From the NCBI GenBank assembly GCA_963825255.1, contig CAWGSF010000009.1, positions 930,001-994,000 on the forward strand: a stretch of DNA of 64,000 nucleotides, given 5' to 3'. The stretch is from JAIBJN01 sp963825255 (GTDB lineage Bacteria > Actinomycetota > Thermoleophilia > Gaiellales > Gaiellaceae). Below the pieces are notes generated by a model, which saw nothing but the letters and a program-made list of their open reading frames with translations, made no database searches and was not told the origin of the DNA. Positions 42,164 through 50,854 of the stretch are shown one piece after another. Made by a program: the position numbers and the translations under genes. The stretch's first letter is position 1; every line of letters starts with the position of its first letter.

Positions 42164-42781
42164 CTAGCCGACCCGGGCCGACACCTTCGCGGTGCCGAGC
42201 TCGATGCCCTCGGCGAAGAACCCGACCCCGAGGGACGCGTTCAGCGCGGCGGCCGCATCGGCGGTGAGCGTCGCGTGGACGTTCTTCACGGTCACGCGAC
42301 GGCCCTTCATCCGGACCTTCGCGTCGGACAGGTCGAGGTCGAGGATCCGGACGCGGGTGTTCGGGTCGCCGTTCACGGCGGCCGAGAGCCCGGGATCCTG
42401 GTCGATGCGGATCCGGAACTTCGTCAGCTCGAGCGAGTCGCCGTTGCTCAGGTTGGCGAAGAGGATCCCGCCCGAGTGGTCGATCCTGCCGAAGAGCGTC
42501 TTCGAGCTCACCCTTCCGCCGGTGATCGGGAACGAGTACCGGAGGGCGAGCGCGTTCCCCTTCCAGACCGACTCGACGCCGGCCGGCCGGACGGGGAGGG
42601 GCACGATCGCGTTGTCGAGCAGTACCTCCGTCGTCGCCGGGTTCGTCGTCAGCTGCGTCTTGACGCCGTCGAGCGGGACGATCGCCGCCCGAGCGGACGC
42701 GGCGCCTCCCGTGAGCGCGGCGATACCGAGAACGGCGGCGAGAAGCACCGTCCAGAGCGCGCGTGTGGGCCTGCGAGCCAT
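42164..42781 (-). CDS. Secreted protein of unknown function
   Basis: The 205 residues begin with a Sec signal (ARRPTRALWTVLLAAVLGIAALTGGAASARA), and the mature beta-rich domain contains TEVLLDNAIVPLPVRPAGVE, GRIDHSGGILFANLSNGDSLEL and ATLTADAAAALNASLGVGFF. The last motif recalls HtaA-like heme-binding domains, but I cannot assign it. GAGGAGG lies about nine bases before the ATG. Confidence 0.7.
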   Translation of the reverse strand: MARRPTRALWTVLLAAVLGIAALTGGAASARAAIVPLDGVKTQLTTNPATTEVLLDNAIVPLPVRPAGVESVWKGNALALRYSFPITGGRVSSKTLFGRIDHSGGILFANLSNGDSLELTKFRIRIDQDPGLSAAVNGDPNTRVRILDLDLSDAKVRMKGRRVTVKNVHATLTADAAAALNASLGVGFFAEGIELGTAKVSARVG

Positions 42782-42859
42782 CTGTTGAACCTCCTCTGTC
42801 GAGTGTTTGACAAAGGTTTGTTCGTCAGATCGCCCGCATCGGTTCGATGCGGTCGGCGC

Positions 42860-43771
42860 TTAGCCGGAGAGCGTCTTCTCGAACCGCGTGTGCTCGCGCA
42901 CGACGCGCATGCCGGCGTGCTCGTAGAGCTCCTTGGCGCCGGTGCGGTTCCACGAGTCGACAATGAGCCCGATCTCCCTGCGGCCGCGTCGCCAGAACTC
43001 CCTCATCGCCTGGCGGAGGAGGGCCGTGCCGAGCCCGCGCCGGCGCCAGTCGCGGGCGACGGCGAGCTGCCGCACCCAGCCTCCGTCCTCGTAGTTCGGG
43101 CAGAGGACGCAGCCGACGATCTCGCCGCCGGACTCGGCGATGAACCAGAGGCCCGGCTCGAAGGCCTCCCGGTCGATCATGAAGGCCTGCCACTCCTCGA
43201 AGGACTCGGCCGTGTGGCGCTCGTTGTCGCGGAATGCGTCCTGGACGAGGGCGTAGACGGCCCTGGAGTCGCGTTCCTCGTCGAAGGTTCGCACGACGAC
43301 CCCGTCGGGCCAGGCGGGCGGGGGCGGCTGCTCGTCGAGGGGCATGGCCATCCGCCAGTAGGTGCGCACGGGGATGTACCCCCGGCTCTCCAGGAGCGCC
43401 CGCGCCGCCTCGTCGGAGGTGATGACCTGCCCGATTCGCGTCTCCCCGCCTGCCGATGTCCGCTCGAGCGCGCGCCTCTCCGACCACTCGAGCATCGCGG
43501 TCCCGATGTCGCGGTTCCTGAAGTCCGGATGCACGTAGACGTCGACGTGGTCGGTGCGCACGAAGGCGGTGTAGGCGACGATGCCGTCGCCGTCGAGGAC
43601 GACGACCGCGTCCTTCGCCAGGTCGAACCCGGGCATGTGCCAGTCCGTCAGGAGGTCGTCGAGCTCGAAGTCGGGGGCGCCGGTCTCGAAGATGTCGCAG
43701 GCGACGACGAGGTCGGTGATCTCCTGCGCTTCCCCGGGCGCCGGGGGGCGAGTGGTCAGCCGCGCGTCCAT
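42860..43771 (-). CDS. Tandem GNAT acetyltransferase
   Basis: Two GNAT folds lie in one 303-residue chain. The first (about 1-150) has VYVHPDFRNRDIGTAMLEWSE; the second has VRQLAVARDWRRRGLGTALLRQAM and NRTGAKELYEHAGM, with the RRxGLGT acetyl-CoA loop intact. The layout is that of mycothiol synthase MshD, but other double-GNAT enzymes share it. Its ATG overlaps the thioredoxin stop (ATGA). Confidence 0.82.
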   Translation of the reverse strand: MDARLTTRPPAPGEAQEITDLVVACDIFETGAPDFELDDLLTDWHMPGFDLAKDAVVVLDGDGIVAYTAFVRTDHVDVYVHPDFRNRDIGTAMLEWSERRALERTSAGGETRIGQVITSDEAARALLESRGYIPVRTYWRMAMPLDEQPPPPAWPDGVVVRTFDEERDSRAVYALVQDAFRDNERHTAESFEEWQAFMIDREAFEPGLWFIAESGGEIVGCVLCPNYEDGGWVRQLAVARDWRRRGLGTALLRQAMREFWRRGRREIGLIVDSWNRTGAKELYEHAGMRVVREHTRFEKTLSG

Positions 43772-44334
43772 CAGTAGAGGGTGGTGGCGAGCCGCCGGCG
43801 GTAGTGCGTCGTCACTGGATGCTCGGGGCCCAGCTCGTCGAAGAGGGCGACCATGATCTCGCGGATGCGCTCGCGGCGGTCGGGGTCGGCGCCGTCGAGG
43901 TCGGCGAGGAGCCACTCGAGCGCCCGCTCGTAGTCCTGTTCCGCGAGTGGGCCGAGGATCTCGGGGAACTCGCCGGTGCGCCCGAGCTCCTCGAGGATCT
44001 GCTCGGCGGCCCCCGGCCCGGTGAGCTTCTCGAGGAACGCCTCGACCGCCTGCGCGGTGATCGCGCCGGTGAACTCGTCCACGACCTGTCCGTTCCGGAA
44101 CGCCTTGACGTTGGGAATGCCCCGGACGTGGTACCGAAGTGCCAGGTCGGGCTCCGCGTCGGTGTCGACCTTGGCGAGGACGACCTGGCCCTGGCGCTCG
44201 TCCACCGCCTGCTCGAGGACGGGGGCGAGCACCTTGCACGGCCCGCACCACTCCGCCCAGAAGTCGACGACGACCGGCACCGTCGCGGAGCGGTCGAGGA
44301 CCTCGGCTTGGAAGGTGTCTGTCGTGACGTCCAT
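43771..44334 (-). CDS. Thioredoxin with C-terminal helical/TPR region (YbbN/CnoX type)
   Basis: The thioredoxin domain (1-110) carries WCGPC at 29-33, and cis-proline in RGIPNVKAF. The remaining 75 residues form helices like the TPR tail of YbbN/CnoX, a redox-active chaperone holdase. It lies one base after the deacetylase-like gene and overlaps the GNAT gene. Confidence 0.9.
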   Translation of the reverse strand: MDVTTDTFQAEVLDRSATVPVVVDFWAEWCGPCKVLAPVLEQAVDERQGQVVLAKVDTDAEPDLALRYHVRGIPNVKAFRNGQVVDEFTGAITAQAVEAFLEKLTGPGAAEQILEELGRTGEFPEILGPLAEQDYERALEWLLADLDGADPDRRERIREIMVALFDELGPEHPVTTHYRRRLATTLY

Positions 44335-44335
44335 C

Positions 44336-45190
44336 TCAGAGAGCGGCGATCGTCGAGCCCACGAGCCCTGGCAGGGTCTCGGTGTTGTACCCGCCTTCGA
44401 GGACGAACGCCACCCGCTCGCAGATCCCGGTCGCGCGCGTCGAGAGCGCCGCGAACCCGTCAGCCGTCACCTCCAGGCCTCCGATCGGGTCGCCTGCGGC
44501 GGCGTCGAACCCGGCCGACACGAGCAGGAGGTCGGGCCCGAACGCGACGAGCGCGGGCGCGACGACGCCGTCCATCGCACCGACGATCTCCTCGTCGCCG
44601 GACCCTTCCGCGAGCTGCACGTTGAGGGTCGTCTCGTTGCCGTCCCCCGGGCCGCCGCTGCCCGGGTAGAACGGCCACTGGTGCAGGGAGGCGAAGAACA
44701 CGGAGTCGTCGTCCCAGAACACGTCCTGCGTCCCGTTCCCGTGGTGGATGTCCCAGTCGAGGATCGCGACGCGGGCGAGCCCGAGCTCGCGCTGCGCGAA
44801 GCGGGCGGCGACGGCGACGTTGTTGAAGAGGCAGAAGCCCATGGCGCGACGTGGGAGCGCATGGTGGCCCGGCGGCCTGACGAGCGCGAACCCCTCGCGC
44901 TCCACGGCCCGGATGGCGGCGCCGGCGGCGAGCAGCGCCGCCTCGTAGGTCGTCGCAGTGCAGAGCGTGTCCATGTCGAGCAGCGTCGGCTGCCCGCGGG
45001 ACGAGACATGCCTGACGGTCTCGATGTAGTCGCGCTCGTGGACGGCCGCGATCTCGTCGACGGTGGCCGGCCGGGTCTCCTCGAAGTCGGGAAAGGCGTC
45101 GAGCAGCACACGGAGGCGCTCGCCGCGCTCAGGGTGAGCGCCGGTGGGGTGGAGGTCCGCGAAGGACGGGTGGCTGACGAGGGGCGTCAC
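44336..45190 (-). CDS. Histone deacetylase/AcuC-family deacetylase
   Basis: A zinc-dependent deacetylase of 284 residues: RPPGHHALPRRAMGFCLFNNVAVAA (catalytic His pair), ILDWDIHHGNGTQDVFWDD (zinc Asp and His), SAGFDAAAGDPIGG (second zinc Asp) and VFVLEGGYN-like end. It probably removes acetyl groups from proteins or small acetylamines; acetylpolyamine is a further option. The GTG start overlaps the oxidase stop (GTGA). A GNAT acetyltransferase in the same operon suggests an acetylation cycle. Confidence 0.92.
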   Translation of the reverse strand: MTPLVSHPSFADLHPTGAHPERGERLRVLLDAFPDFEETRPATVDEIAAVHERDYIETVRHVSSRGQPTLLDMDTLCTATTYEAALLAAGAAIRAVEREGFALVRPPGHHALPRRAMGFCLFNNVAVAARFAQRELGLARVAILDWDIHHGNGTQDVFWDDDSVFFASLHQWPFYPGSGGPGDGNETTLNVQLAEGSGDEEIVGAMDGVVAPALVAFGPDLLLVSAGFDAAAGDPIGGLEVTADGFAALSTRATGICERVAFVLEGGYNTETLPGLVGSTIAAL

Positions 45191-46257
45191 GCGCGCGGGC
45201 GAACGTGCGCGGCTCCGACCTCGCCTGGGGTCGCGCAGCCCAGGAGGACGAGCGCGAGGAGGATCTCGTCCCGGAGGAGCTCGAGGACGTGACGCGCTCC
45301 CGCCTCGCCGCGCGCGGCCAGGCCCCAGAGCGCTGGCCGTCCGATGAAGACCGCCTGTGCACCGAGCGCCAGCGCCTTGACGACGTCGGTCCCGCGCCGC
45401 ACGCCGCCGTCGAGGTAGACCTCCGCCCGCCCGGCCGCCGCCTCGACGATCTCCGGCAGGGCGTCGAGGGTGGCCGGCACGCCGTCGAGCTGCCGCCCGC
45501 CGTGGTTGGAGACCACGATCCCCGCGGCGCCGTGCTCGCAGGCCAACGTCGCGTCCTCGTGCGTGAGGAGGCCCTTGACCACGAGCGGGAGCGAGCACTC
45601 GGACCGGAGCCATTCGAGGTCGCGCCAGGTCAGGCTCGTGTCGACGATCTCGCCGAGGGTGTCGTGGAAGGAGTCGCTCCCGACGAGCGTTCGCGGGAGG
45701 TTCGGCATCGGCAGGTCCTCGGGGAGGCTGAAGCCGCTGCGCAGGTCGCGCTCGCGCTGTCCCGGTCGCGGCAGGTCGACGGTGAGGACGAGCGCGCCGA
45801 AGCCCGCCTCGGCGGCCTCGGCGGCGAGCTCGCGCGTGAAGCCCCGGTCCCGCGACCAGTAGAGCTGGAACCAGCGGAGGGAGCCGGGGACGGCCTCCGC
45901 GAGCTCGCGCGGCCGGAGGCTGCCCAGGCTCGAGAGGCAGTAGACGGTGCCCACGGCCTCGGCGGCGCGGGCGAGCGCCGGCTCGCCGTCGGGGTGCGCG
46001 ACCCGCTGGAGGGATGTCGGAGCGACTCCGACCGGGAGCGAGATCGCCGCCCCGAGCACCGACGTGCTCGTCGACACGTCGCTCACGTCGACGAGCATGC
46101 GCGGGCGCAGGAGGACGCGCCGGAAGGCCTCCGCGTTGTCGCGGACGGTGATCTCGTCGCCGGCGCCGCCGACGACGTAGCCCCAGTAGCCCGGCTCGCA
46201 GCACTCCTCCGCGAGGCGCTCGTAGTCGGCAAGGTTGATGGGCTCCGAGCCGGTCAT
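45187..46257 (-). CDS. FMN-dependent alpha-hydroxy acid oxidase/dehydrogenase
   Basis: A TIM-barrel FMN enzyme of 356 residues. It has VGVAPTSLQRVAHPDGEPALARAA, the catalytic histidine in SNHGGRQLDG, the lysine in LVVKGLLTHEDA, and the phosphate loop YLDGGVRRGTDVVKALALGAQAVFIGR. It oxidises an L-2-hydroxy acid such as lactate or glycolate; the acceptor is not evident. An ATCGTA box seven bases before the ATG suggests a leaderless internal promoter. The previous gene ends 22 nt upstream. Confidence 0.92.
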   Translation of the reverse strand: MTGSEPINLADYERLAEECCEPGYWGYVVGGAGDEITVRDNAEAFRRVLLRPRMLVDVSDVSTSTSVLGAAISLPVGVAPTSLQRVAHPDGEPALARAAEAVGTVYCLSSLGSLRPRELAEAVPGSLRWFQLYWSRDRGFTRELAAEAAEAGFGALVLTVDLPRPGQRERDLRSGFSLPEDLPMPNLPRTLVGSDSFHDTLGEIVDTSLTWRDLEWLRSECSLPLVVKGLLTHEDATLACEHGAAGIVVSNHGGRQLDGVPATLDALPEIVEAAAGRAEVYLDGGVRRGTDVVKALALGAQAVFIGRPALWGLAARGEAGARHVLELLRDEILLALVLLGCATPGEVGAAHVRPRA

Positions 46258-46264
46258 CGCCGGG

Positions 46265-46270
46265 ATCGTA
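46265..46270 (-). promoter_or_regulatory. -10-like TACGAT of the hydroxy-acid oxidase gene
   Basis: TACGAT, read on the minus strand, is seven bases before the ATG with no Shine-Dalgarno, matching the leaderless pattern. Confidence 0.45.
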
Positions 46271-46279
46271 GTGCCGCGC

Positions 46280-47107
46280 TCACGCGCGGTCGCGCAGGCG
46301 CTGCGCGAGGCCGCCGTGGCCCCAGGACTCGAGAAGGTCGGCCGCCGAGGCCCAGTCGGGCTCCGCATCGGGCAGCTCGGGGATCGGCGCATCGGCCTGC
46401 AACGTGGCGATGCGCCTGTACTCGCGCAGCGCGTCGGCGCGATCGGGGAAGCCTCCCGCCTCGAGCGCGGCCTCGAGCGTCCCGTGCTTCACCAGCACCG
46501 CGGCCGCGCGGCCTGGGCCGACGCCCGGCGCGCCCGGGATGCGGTCGGAGGGGTCTCCGCGCAGCGCGATGAAGTCGGGGACCTGCTCGGGGTCGACGCC
46601 GTAGCGCTCCCTGACCTCGGCCGGGCCGACGCGCTCGAGCTCTCTCACGCCCCGCTTCGGCACCAGGATCGTGGTCGTGGGGCCGGCGAGCTGGAACATG
46701 TCGCGGTCGCTGGTGAGGACGAGGGCCTCGCCCCCCCGCTCGGCCTCGGCGCGGACGGCGGCGGCCAGGAAGTCGTCCGCCTCGTACCCGGGCGCCTTCG
46801 CCCAGCTGAACCCCAGGGCTGCGACGAGCTCGGGGAGGCGATCGAGCTGCCCGGTCAGCTCGGGCGGGAAGTCACGGCCCGACTGGTACTCGGGGAGCAG
46901 CTCGTTGCGATAGGTCGGCGACCCGATCGAGTCGAAGCCGACGAAGACGGTCCGGGGCCGCTCGACGTCCCAGACGGAGGCGACCATGTTCGTGAAGCCG
47001 ACGATCATGTTGCCCGGCATCCCGTCGGCGCCGCGGATCGACCGGGGCAGCGCGTGGTAGGCGCGGTGCGCGAGCGAGTCGCCGTCGATCGCCAGAAGGG
47101 GTGTCAT
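46280..47107 (-). CDS. 5'-3' exonuclease (PolA N-domain/FEN type), stand-alone
   Basis: A 275-residue flap-type nuclease without a polymerase domain. Acidic metal residues appear in LLAIDGDSLAHRAYHALP, FVGFDSIGSPTYRNELLPEYQSGR, APGYEADDFLAA and LVLTSDRDMFQL, followed by the helix-hairpin-helix GDPSDRIPGAPGVGPGRAAAVLVKHGTLEAAL. It may process Okazaki fragments or recombination flaps. The ATG at 47107 has GGAG five bases upstream; an ATG 12 bases earlier is possible. It is divergent from topB. Confidence 0.92.
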   Translation of the reverse strand: MTPLLAIDGDSLAHRAYHALPRSIRGADGMPGNMIVGFTNMVASVWDVERPRTVFVGFDSIGSPTYRNELLPEYQSGRDFPPELTGQLDRLPELVAALGFSWAKAPGYEADDFLAAAVRAEAERGGEALVLTSDRDMFQLAGPTTTILVPKRGVRELERVGPAEVRERYGVDPEQVPDFIALRGDPSDRIPGAPGVGPGRAAAVLVKHGTLEAALEAGGFPDRADALREYRRIATLQADAPIPELPDAEPDWASAADLLESWGHGGLAQRLRDRA

Positions 47108-47140
47108 GGTCTCCGCCATTCTTGCCGTTTGACGCGTTGC

Positions 47141-47146
47141 TAACGT
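47141..47146 (+). promoter_or_regulatory. -10-like TAACGT of topB
   Basis: TAACGT ends seven bases before the topB ATG, identical to the box before pheA. No Shine-Dalgarno follows, so a leaderless mRNA is likely. Confidence 0.5.
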
Positions 47147-47153
47147 GATCGCG

Positions 47154-49328
47154 ATGTCCAAGACCCTCGTCATCGCCGAGAAGCCCTCCGTCGGCCGCGA
47201 CCTCGCGGCCACGCTTCCGGGCACCTTCAAGCAGAGTCAGGACAAGACCCACCTCGTCGGCGACGAGTTCGTCATCTCGTGGGCGGTGGGCCACCTGGTG
47301 GGCCTGGCCGACCCCGAGCAGTACGACGAGAAGTGGAAGAAGTGGCGATTCGCCGATCTCCCGATCGTTCCCGGCACCTTCAAGCTCGTCCCCAACGACG
47401 AGAAGTCGAAGAAGCAGCTTCAGGCGGTCCACAAGCTGATGAAAGACGACGACGTCGACGTCATCGTCAACGCCTGCGACGCCGGGCGGGAAGGCGAGCT
47501 GATCTTCGCGTACCTCCTCCAGACGTCCGGCGTGAAGAAGCCCGTCAAGCGGCTCTGGCTGAACTCGATGACGAAGAAGGCGATCCAGGAGGCGTTCGAG
47601 CACCTCCGCGACGGCGAGGAGATGCACCTCCTCGAGGAAGCCGCCCGCTCCCGCTCGGAGGCCGACTGGCTCGTCGGCATGAACGCGACGCGCGCGGCCT
47701 CGATCCGCCTCCGCGCGGCGTTCGACGGCGCAGTGTCCCTCGGCCGCGTCCAGACGCCGACGCTCGCGCTCGTCGTCGGGCGCGAGCTCCAGATCCGCGC
47801 GTTCGTCCCCGAGCCGTACTGGCTGGTCGAGGCGCGCTTCGCGGCCTCCGGCGACCGGGCGTACAGCGGCCGGTACCTCGGAGGCAAGCGGATCAAGGAG
47901 GACGAGGCAGCCACGATCGTCGCGGACTGCGCGGGCCGGCAGGGCACGATCACGAAGCTCGAGAAGAAGGAGGAGCGCGAGACTCCGCAGCTCCTCTACG
48001 ACCTCACCTCGCTCCAGCGCCACGCGAACACGCTCTTCGGCTTCTCCGCCAGGCGGACGCTCGCGGCGGCGCAGCGGCTCTACGAGGAGCACAAGGCGAT
48101 CACCTACCCGCGCACGAACTCCCGTTTCCTGACGAGCGACATGATCGGCGAGATCAAGCCCACGGCGGCCCACGTGGGCCGGAGCGAGCGCTACGCCCAG
48201 GCGGCCGCGTACGTGACCCGCCTCGAGAAGCTGCCGCTCGGCCGGGTCGTCAACGACAAGCGCGTCGAAGATCACCACGCGGTCATCCCCACGCGCTCCG
48301 AGCACAACCTCGAGAAGATGGGGCCCGACGAGGCTCGCGTGTACGACCTCGTCGCCAAGCGCTTCCTGGCCATCTTCCATCCCGATGCCGTCTACGAGCG
48401 CACCCGCGTCGAGACGACGGTGGCCGACCACGTCTTCCGGACGTCCGGCCGCATCCTCGTCGAGGCCGGCTGGAAGGCCGCCTACGGCGAGGAGGCGAAG
48501 GGGGACGGGAAGGACGACGACGACTCGGGCGGCGACCAGATGCTGCCGAGGCTCGACCAGGGCGAGGAGGTCGAGACACGCCAGGTCGACTCGCTGCGCA
48601 AGGAGACCCAGCCGCCGCGCCGGTTCACGGAGGCCTCGCTCCTGGGTGCGATGGAGACGGCCGGCAAGGACATCGAGGACGCGGAGCTCCGCGAGGCGAT
48701 GAAGGATTCCGGGATCGGGACGCCGGCGACGCGCGCGGCGATCATCGAGCGGCTCATCCAGGTCGGCTACCTGGAGCGAGAGGGCCGCGCGCTGCACGCC
48801 ACCGAGAAGGGCGTCCAGGTGATCTCGCTCCTCGGAGAGCATCCGCTCACGTCGCCCGAGCTGACGGGCAACTGGGAGCACCGGCTCTCGCTGATCGAGC
48901 AGGGCGAGGACACACGCCCGGCGTTCATGGACGACATCGTCAGGTTCACGACCGACACCGTCGCCGAGCTCGACAAGCTCAAGGGCGTCAAGATCGAACG
49001 GGCCAACCTCGGCCCCTGCCCGAAGTGCGGCAGGGACGTGATCGAGAACCGCAAGGCCTACTCGTGCTGGTCGAAGGACGACCCCGGGTGCGGGTTCGTG
49101 ATCTGGAAGAAGAAGGCCGGGAAGATCCTGCCCGTCTCGGTCGTGAAGGAGCTCATGGAGACCGGCCGGACTGCGAAGGCCGTCACCGGGTTCAAGGGGC
49201 GGTCGGGTCGCAGCTTCAGCGCCAAGCTGAAGCTCGAGCAGGACGCCGAGGGGAAGTGGCGCGTCGAGTTCGACGAGGACTGGGCGAGGGCGGAGCCCGC
49301 AAACACTTCCGCCGGCGCGGCGTCGTAA
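47154..49328 (+). CDS. topB: DNA topoisomerase III (type IA)
   Basis: A type IA topoisomerase of 724 residues that decatenates DNA through a 5'-phosphotyrosine. It begins with the Toprim domain (KTLVIAEKPSVGRDLAATLPG and VNACDAGREGELIFAYLL), and has catalytic Tyr318 in ITYPRTNSRF and VEDHHAVIPT. The C-terminus bears one four-Cys zinc ribbon (CPKCG then CWSKDDPGCGF) and a further conserved repeat rather than a true TopA tail. The ATG at 47154 immediately precedes the Toprim strand. Confidence 0.93.
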   Translation: MSKTLVIAEKPSVGRDLAATLPGTFKQSQDKTHLVGDEFVISWAVGHLVGLADPEQYDEKWKKWRFADLPIVPGTFKLVPNDEKSKKQLQAVHKLMKDDDVDVIVNACDAGREGELIFAYLLQTSGVKKPVKRLWLNSMTKKAIQEAFEHLRDGEEMHLLEEAARSRSEADWLVGMNATRAASIRLRAAFDGAVSLGRVQTPTLALVVGRELQIRAFVPEPYWLVEARFAASGDRAYSGRYLGGKRIKEDEAATIVADCAGRQGTITKLEKKEERETPQLLYDLTSLQRHANTLFGFSARRTLAAAQRLYEEHKAITYPRTNSRFLTSDMIGEIKPTAAHVGRSERYAQAAAYVTRLEKLPLGRVVNDKRVEDHHAVIPTRSEHNLEKMGPDEARVYDLVAKRFLAIFHPDAVYERTRVETTVADHVFRTSGRILVEAGWKAAYGEEAKGDGKDDDDSGGDQMLPRLDQGEEVETRQVDSLRKETQPPRRFTEASLLGAMETAGKDIEDAELREAMKDSGIGTPATRAAIIERLIQVGYLEREGRALHATEKGVQVISLLGEHPLTSPELTGNWEHRLSLIEQGEDTRPAFMDDIVRFTTDTVAELDKLKGVKIERANLGPCPKCGRDVIENRKAYSCWSKDDPGCGFVIWKKKAGKILPVSVVKELMETGRTAKAVTGFKGRSGRSFSAKLKLEQDAEGKWRVEFDEDWARAEPANTSAGAAS

Positions 49329-49352
49329 CGTACGCAGGCGCTCGACGGCGCG

Positions 49353-49391
49353 TTAACCCCCGGTTAAGCAACCCCGACGAGAGTGGTCGGG
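49353..49391 (+). other. Two hairpins in the topB-sigma intergenic region
   Basis: TTAACC/GGTTAA (49353-49367) and CCCGAC/GTCGGG (49373-49391) are small inverted repeats in the 158-nt gap. They may end topB transcription or regulate the sigma gene. No clear promoter boxes could be fixed in this gap. Confidence 0.35.
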
Positions 49392-49486
49392 ACGAGGGAA
49401 TGCGGCATAGAGTGAGAACGTTCTGTGAGGGTAGGAGCCGCAGCAATCCAGCTGCGCTGGTTTAGCGAAAGGATCAAGAGGAACTC

Positions 49487-50533
49487 TTGAGTCAGAACAC
49501 CATGCACGACGCGCTGGATACCCAGGCGGGCCGCTCGCTCCTCGAGGGTGCGGAGGAGCGCGGCTACGTCGAGCCCGCCGAGCTCGAGGCGCTCGCGCTC
49601 GAGCTCGACCTTGGCGACGAAGAGATCGCCGAGGTCACGCACGAGCTCGAGACGATCGGCCTCGAGGTCGGAGCGCCTGCCGAGGAGGCGGCGCCCATCG
49701 CAGCCGAGCCGGTCCACGGAGCCGGCGACAGCCTCCAGCTCTTCCTGGCCGACGTCGGCCGCCACAAGCTGCTGACCGCCGCCGAGGAGGTGGGGCTCGC
49801 CAAGCGCATCGAGAAGGGCGACCTCATCGCCAAGCGGCGCATGATCGAGTCGAACCTCCGCCTGGTGGTCTCGATCGCGAAGGGCTACCGCGGTCTCGGC
49901 GTCCCCTTCCTCGATCTCATCCAGGAGGGCACGCTCGGGCTCAACCGCGCGGTCGAGAAGTTCGACTGGCGCCGAGGCTTCAAGTTCTCCACGTACGCGA
50001 CCTGGTGGATTCGCCAGTCCGTGCAGCGCGCCGTCGCGAACAACGCGCGGACGATCCGCGTGCCCGTGCACGTGGTCGAGCGGCAGCAGAAGCTCGGACG
50101 GGCCGCCCGCCGGCTCGAGGTCGAGCTCGGCCGCGACGCCACGCGGCAGGAGCTGGCCGAGGCGACCGGGCTTCCGGTCCAGCACGTCGACGAGGCCCTC
50201 TCGGCCGCGCAGGCGTCGGTCTCCCTGAACCAGAGCGTCGGCTCCGACGACGAGGGAGAGCTCGGCGACCTCTTCGCCGACCGCGAGGCCGCGGATCCGT
50301 TCGACGAGGCCGAGGAGTCGCTCCGCAAGCAGGGCGTCCGCAAGGCGCTGGACGCGCTCCCCGAGCGCGAGCGGCGCATCCTCGAGCTGCGCTTCGGCTT
50401 CGAGGGCGATCCGTGGACGCTCGAGGCGATCGGCTCCGAGCTCGGCCTCACCCGCGAGCGGGTGCGCCAGCTCGAGGGCCAGGCCCTCCAGCGGCTCGCC
50501 GCCCTTCGCGAGCTCGCCTCGGTCGCGGCCTAG
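49487..50533 (+). CDS. Sigma-70-family RNA polymerase sigma factor (primary-like)
   Basis: The 348 residues carry regions 1.2 (DSLQLFLADVGRHKLLTAAEEVGLAKRIEKG), 2 (NLRLVVSIAKGYRGLGVPFLDLIQEGTLGLNRAVEKFDW, then FKFSTYATWWIRQSVQRA), 3 and 4 (LPERERRILELRFGF and LTRERVRQLEGQAL). Complete region 2 and 4 sequences put it in group 1 or 2, the housekeeping or a close paralogue. The acidic N-terminal 75 residues hold a short region 1.1-like helix. The TTG start is preceded by AGAGGAACTC. Confidence 0.9.
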   Translation: MSQNTMHDALDTQAGRSLLEGAEERGYVEPAELEALALELDLGDEEIAEVTHELETIGLEVGAPAEEAAPIAAEPVHGAGDSLQLFLADVGRHKLLTAAEEVGLAKRIEKGDLIAKRRMIESNLRLVVSIAKGYRGLGVPFLDLIQEGTLGLNRAVEKFDWRRGFKFSTYATWWIRQSVQRAVANNARTIRVPVHVVERQQKLGRAARRLEVELGRDATRQELAEATGLPVQHVDEALSAAQASVSLNQSVGSDDEGELGDLFADREAADPFDEAEESLRKQGVRKALDALPERERRILELRFGFEGDPWTLEAIGSELGLTRERVRQLEGQALQRLAALRELASVAA

Positions 50534-50576
50534 CGGCAACGGCCCGAAGCCCGGCTTTTCCTCCCGCACACAGCGA

Positions 50577-50612
50577 CGGGGGCGGAACTCACCGCATTGA
50601 GCTCCGCCCCCG
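50577..50612 (+). terminator. Hairpin terminator after the sigma gene
   Basis: A 10-bp stem, CGGGGGCGGA with TCCGCCCCCG, encloses a smaller CTCA/TGAG stem. It lies 44 nt after the stop. No U-tract follows, common for high-GC terminators. Confidence 0.65.
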
Positions 50613-50738
50613 ACTTGTCGCCGACCAATGCTCCCGCCGCATCGGGGCCGGTCGGCAAGCTGCTCTCTCAGTATTGACGCCACGCACGTGGTTTACACAT
50701 CCCTCACTGGTTGGTTCATCGCGCTGCTTCACCCCGAG

Positions 50739-50835
50739 GCCGGAGAGCCGTCTCCGGCGGTCGAGGCTAACCACAGGCTTGCAGCGGACGTCCAACCTGC
50801 TGGATACTGCCTTCCCCGCAGGCGGGGTGGAAGGC
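50739..50835 (+). promoter_or_regulatory. Structured 5' leader of the ABC-importer operon
   Basis: Two hairpins lie before the start codon: GCCGGAGA/TCTCCGGC (50739-50758) and a bulged stem beginning GCCTTCC and ending GGAAGGC (50809-50835). The second stops six bases before the Shine-Dalgarno GGAGAGGAGAGG. Upstream, TTGACG at 50678 could be a -35 box but no good -10 fits. A regulatory leader is plausible; no known riboswitch was recognised. Confidence 0.4.
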
Positions 50836-50854
50836 CTACCGGAGAGGAGAGGAT

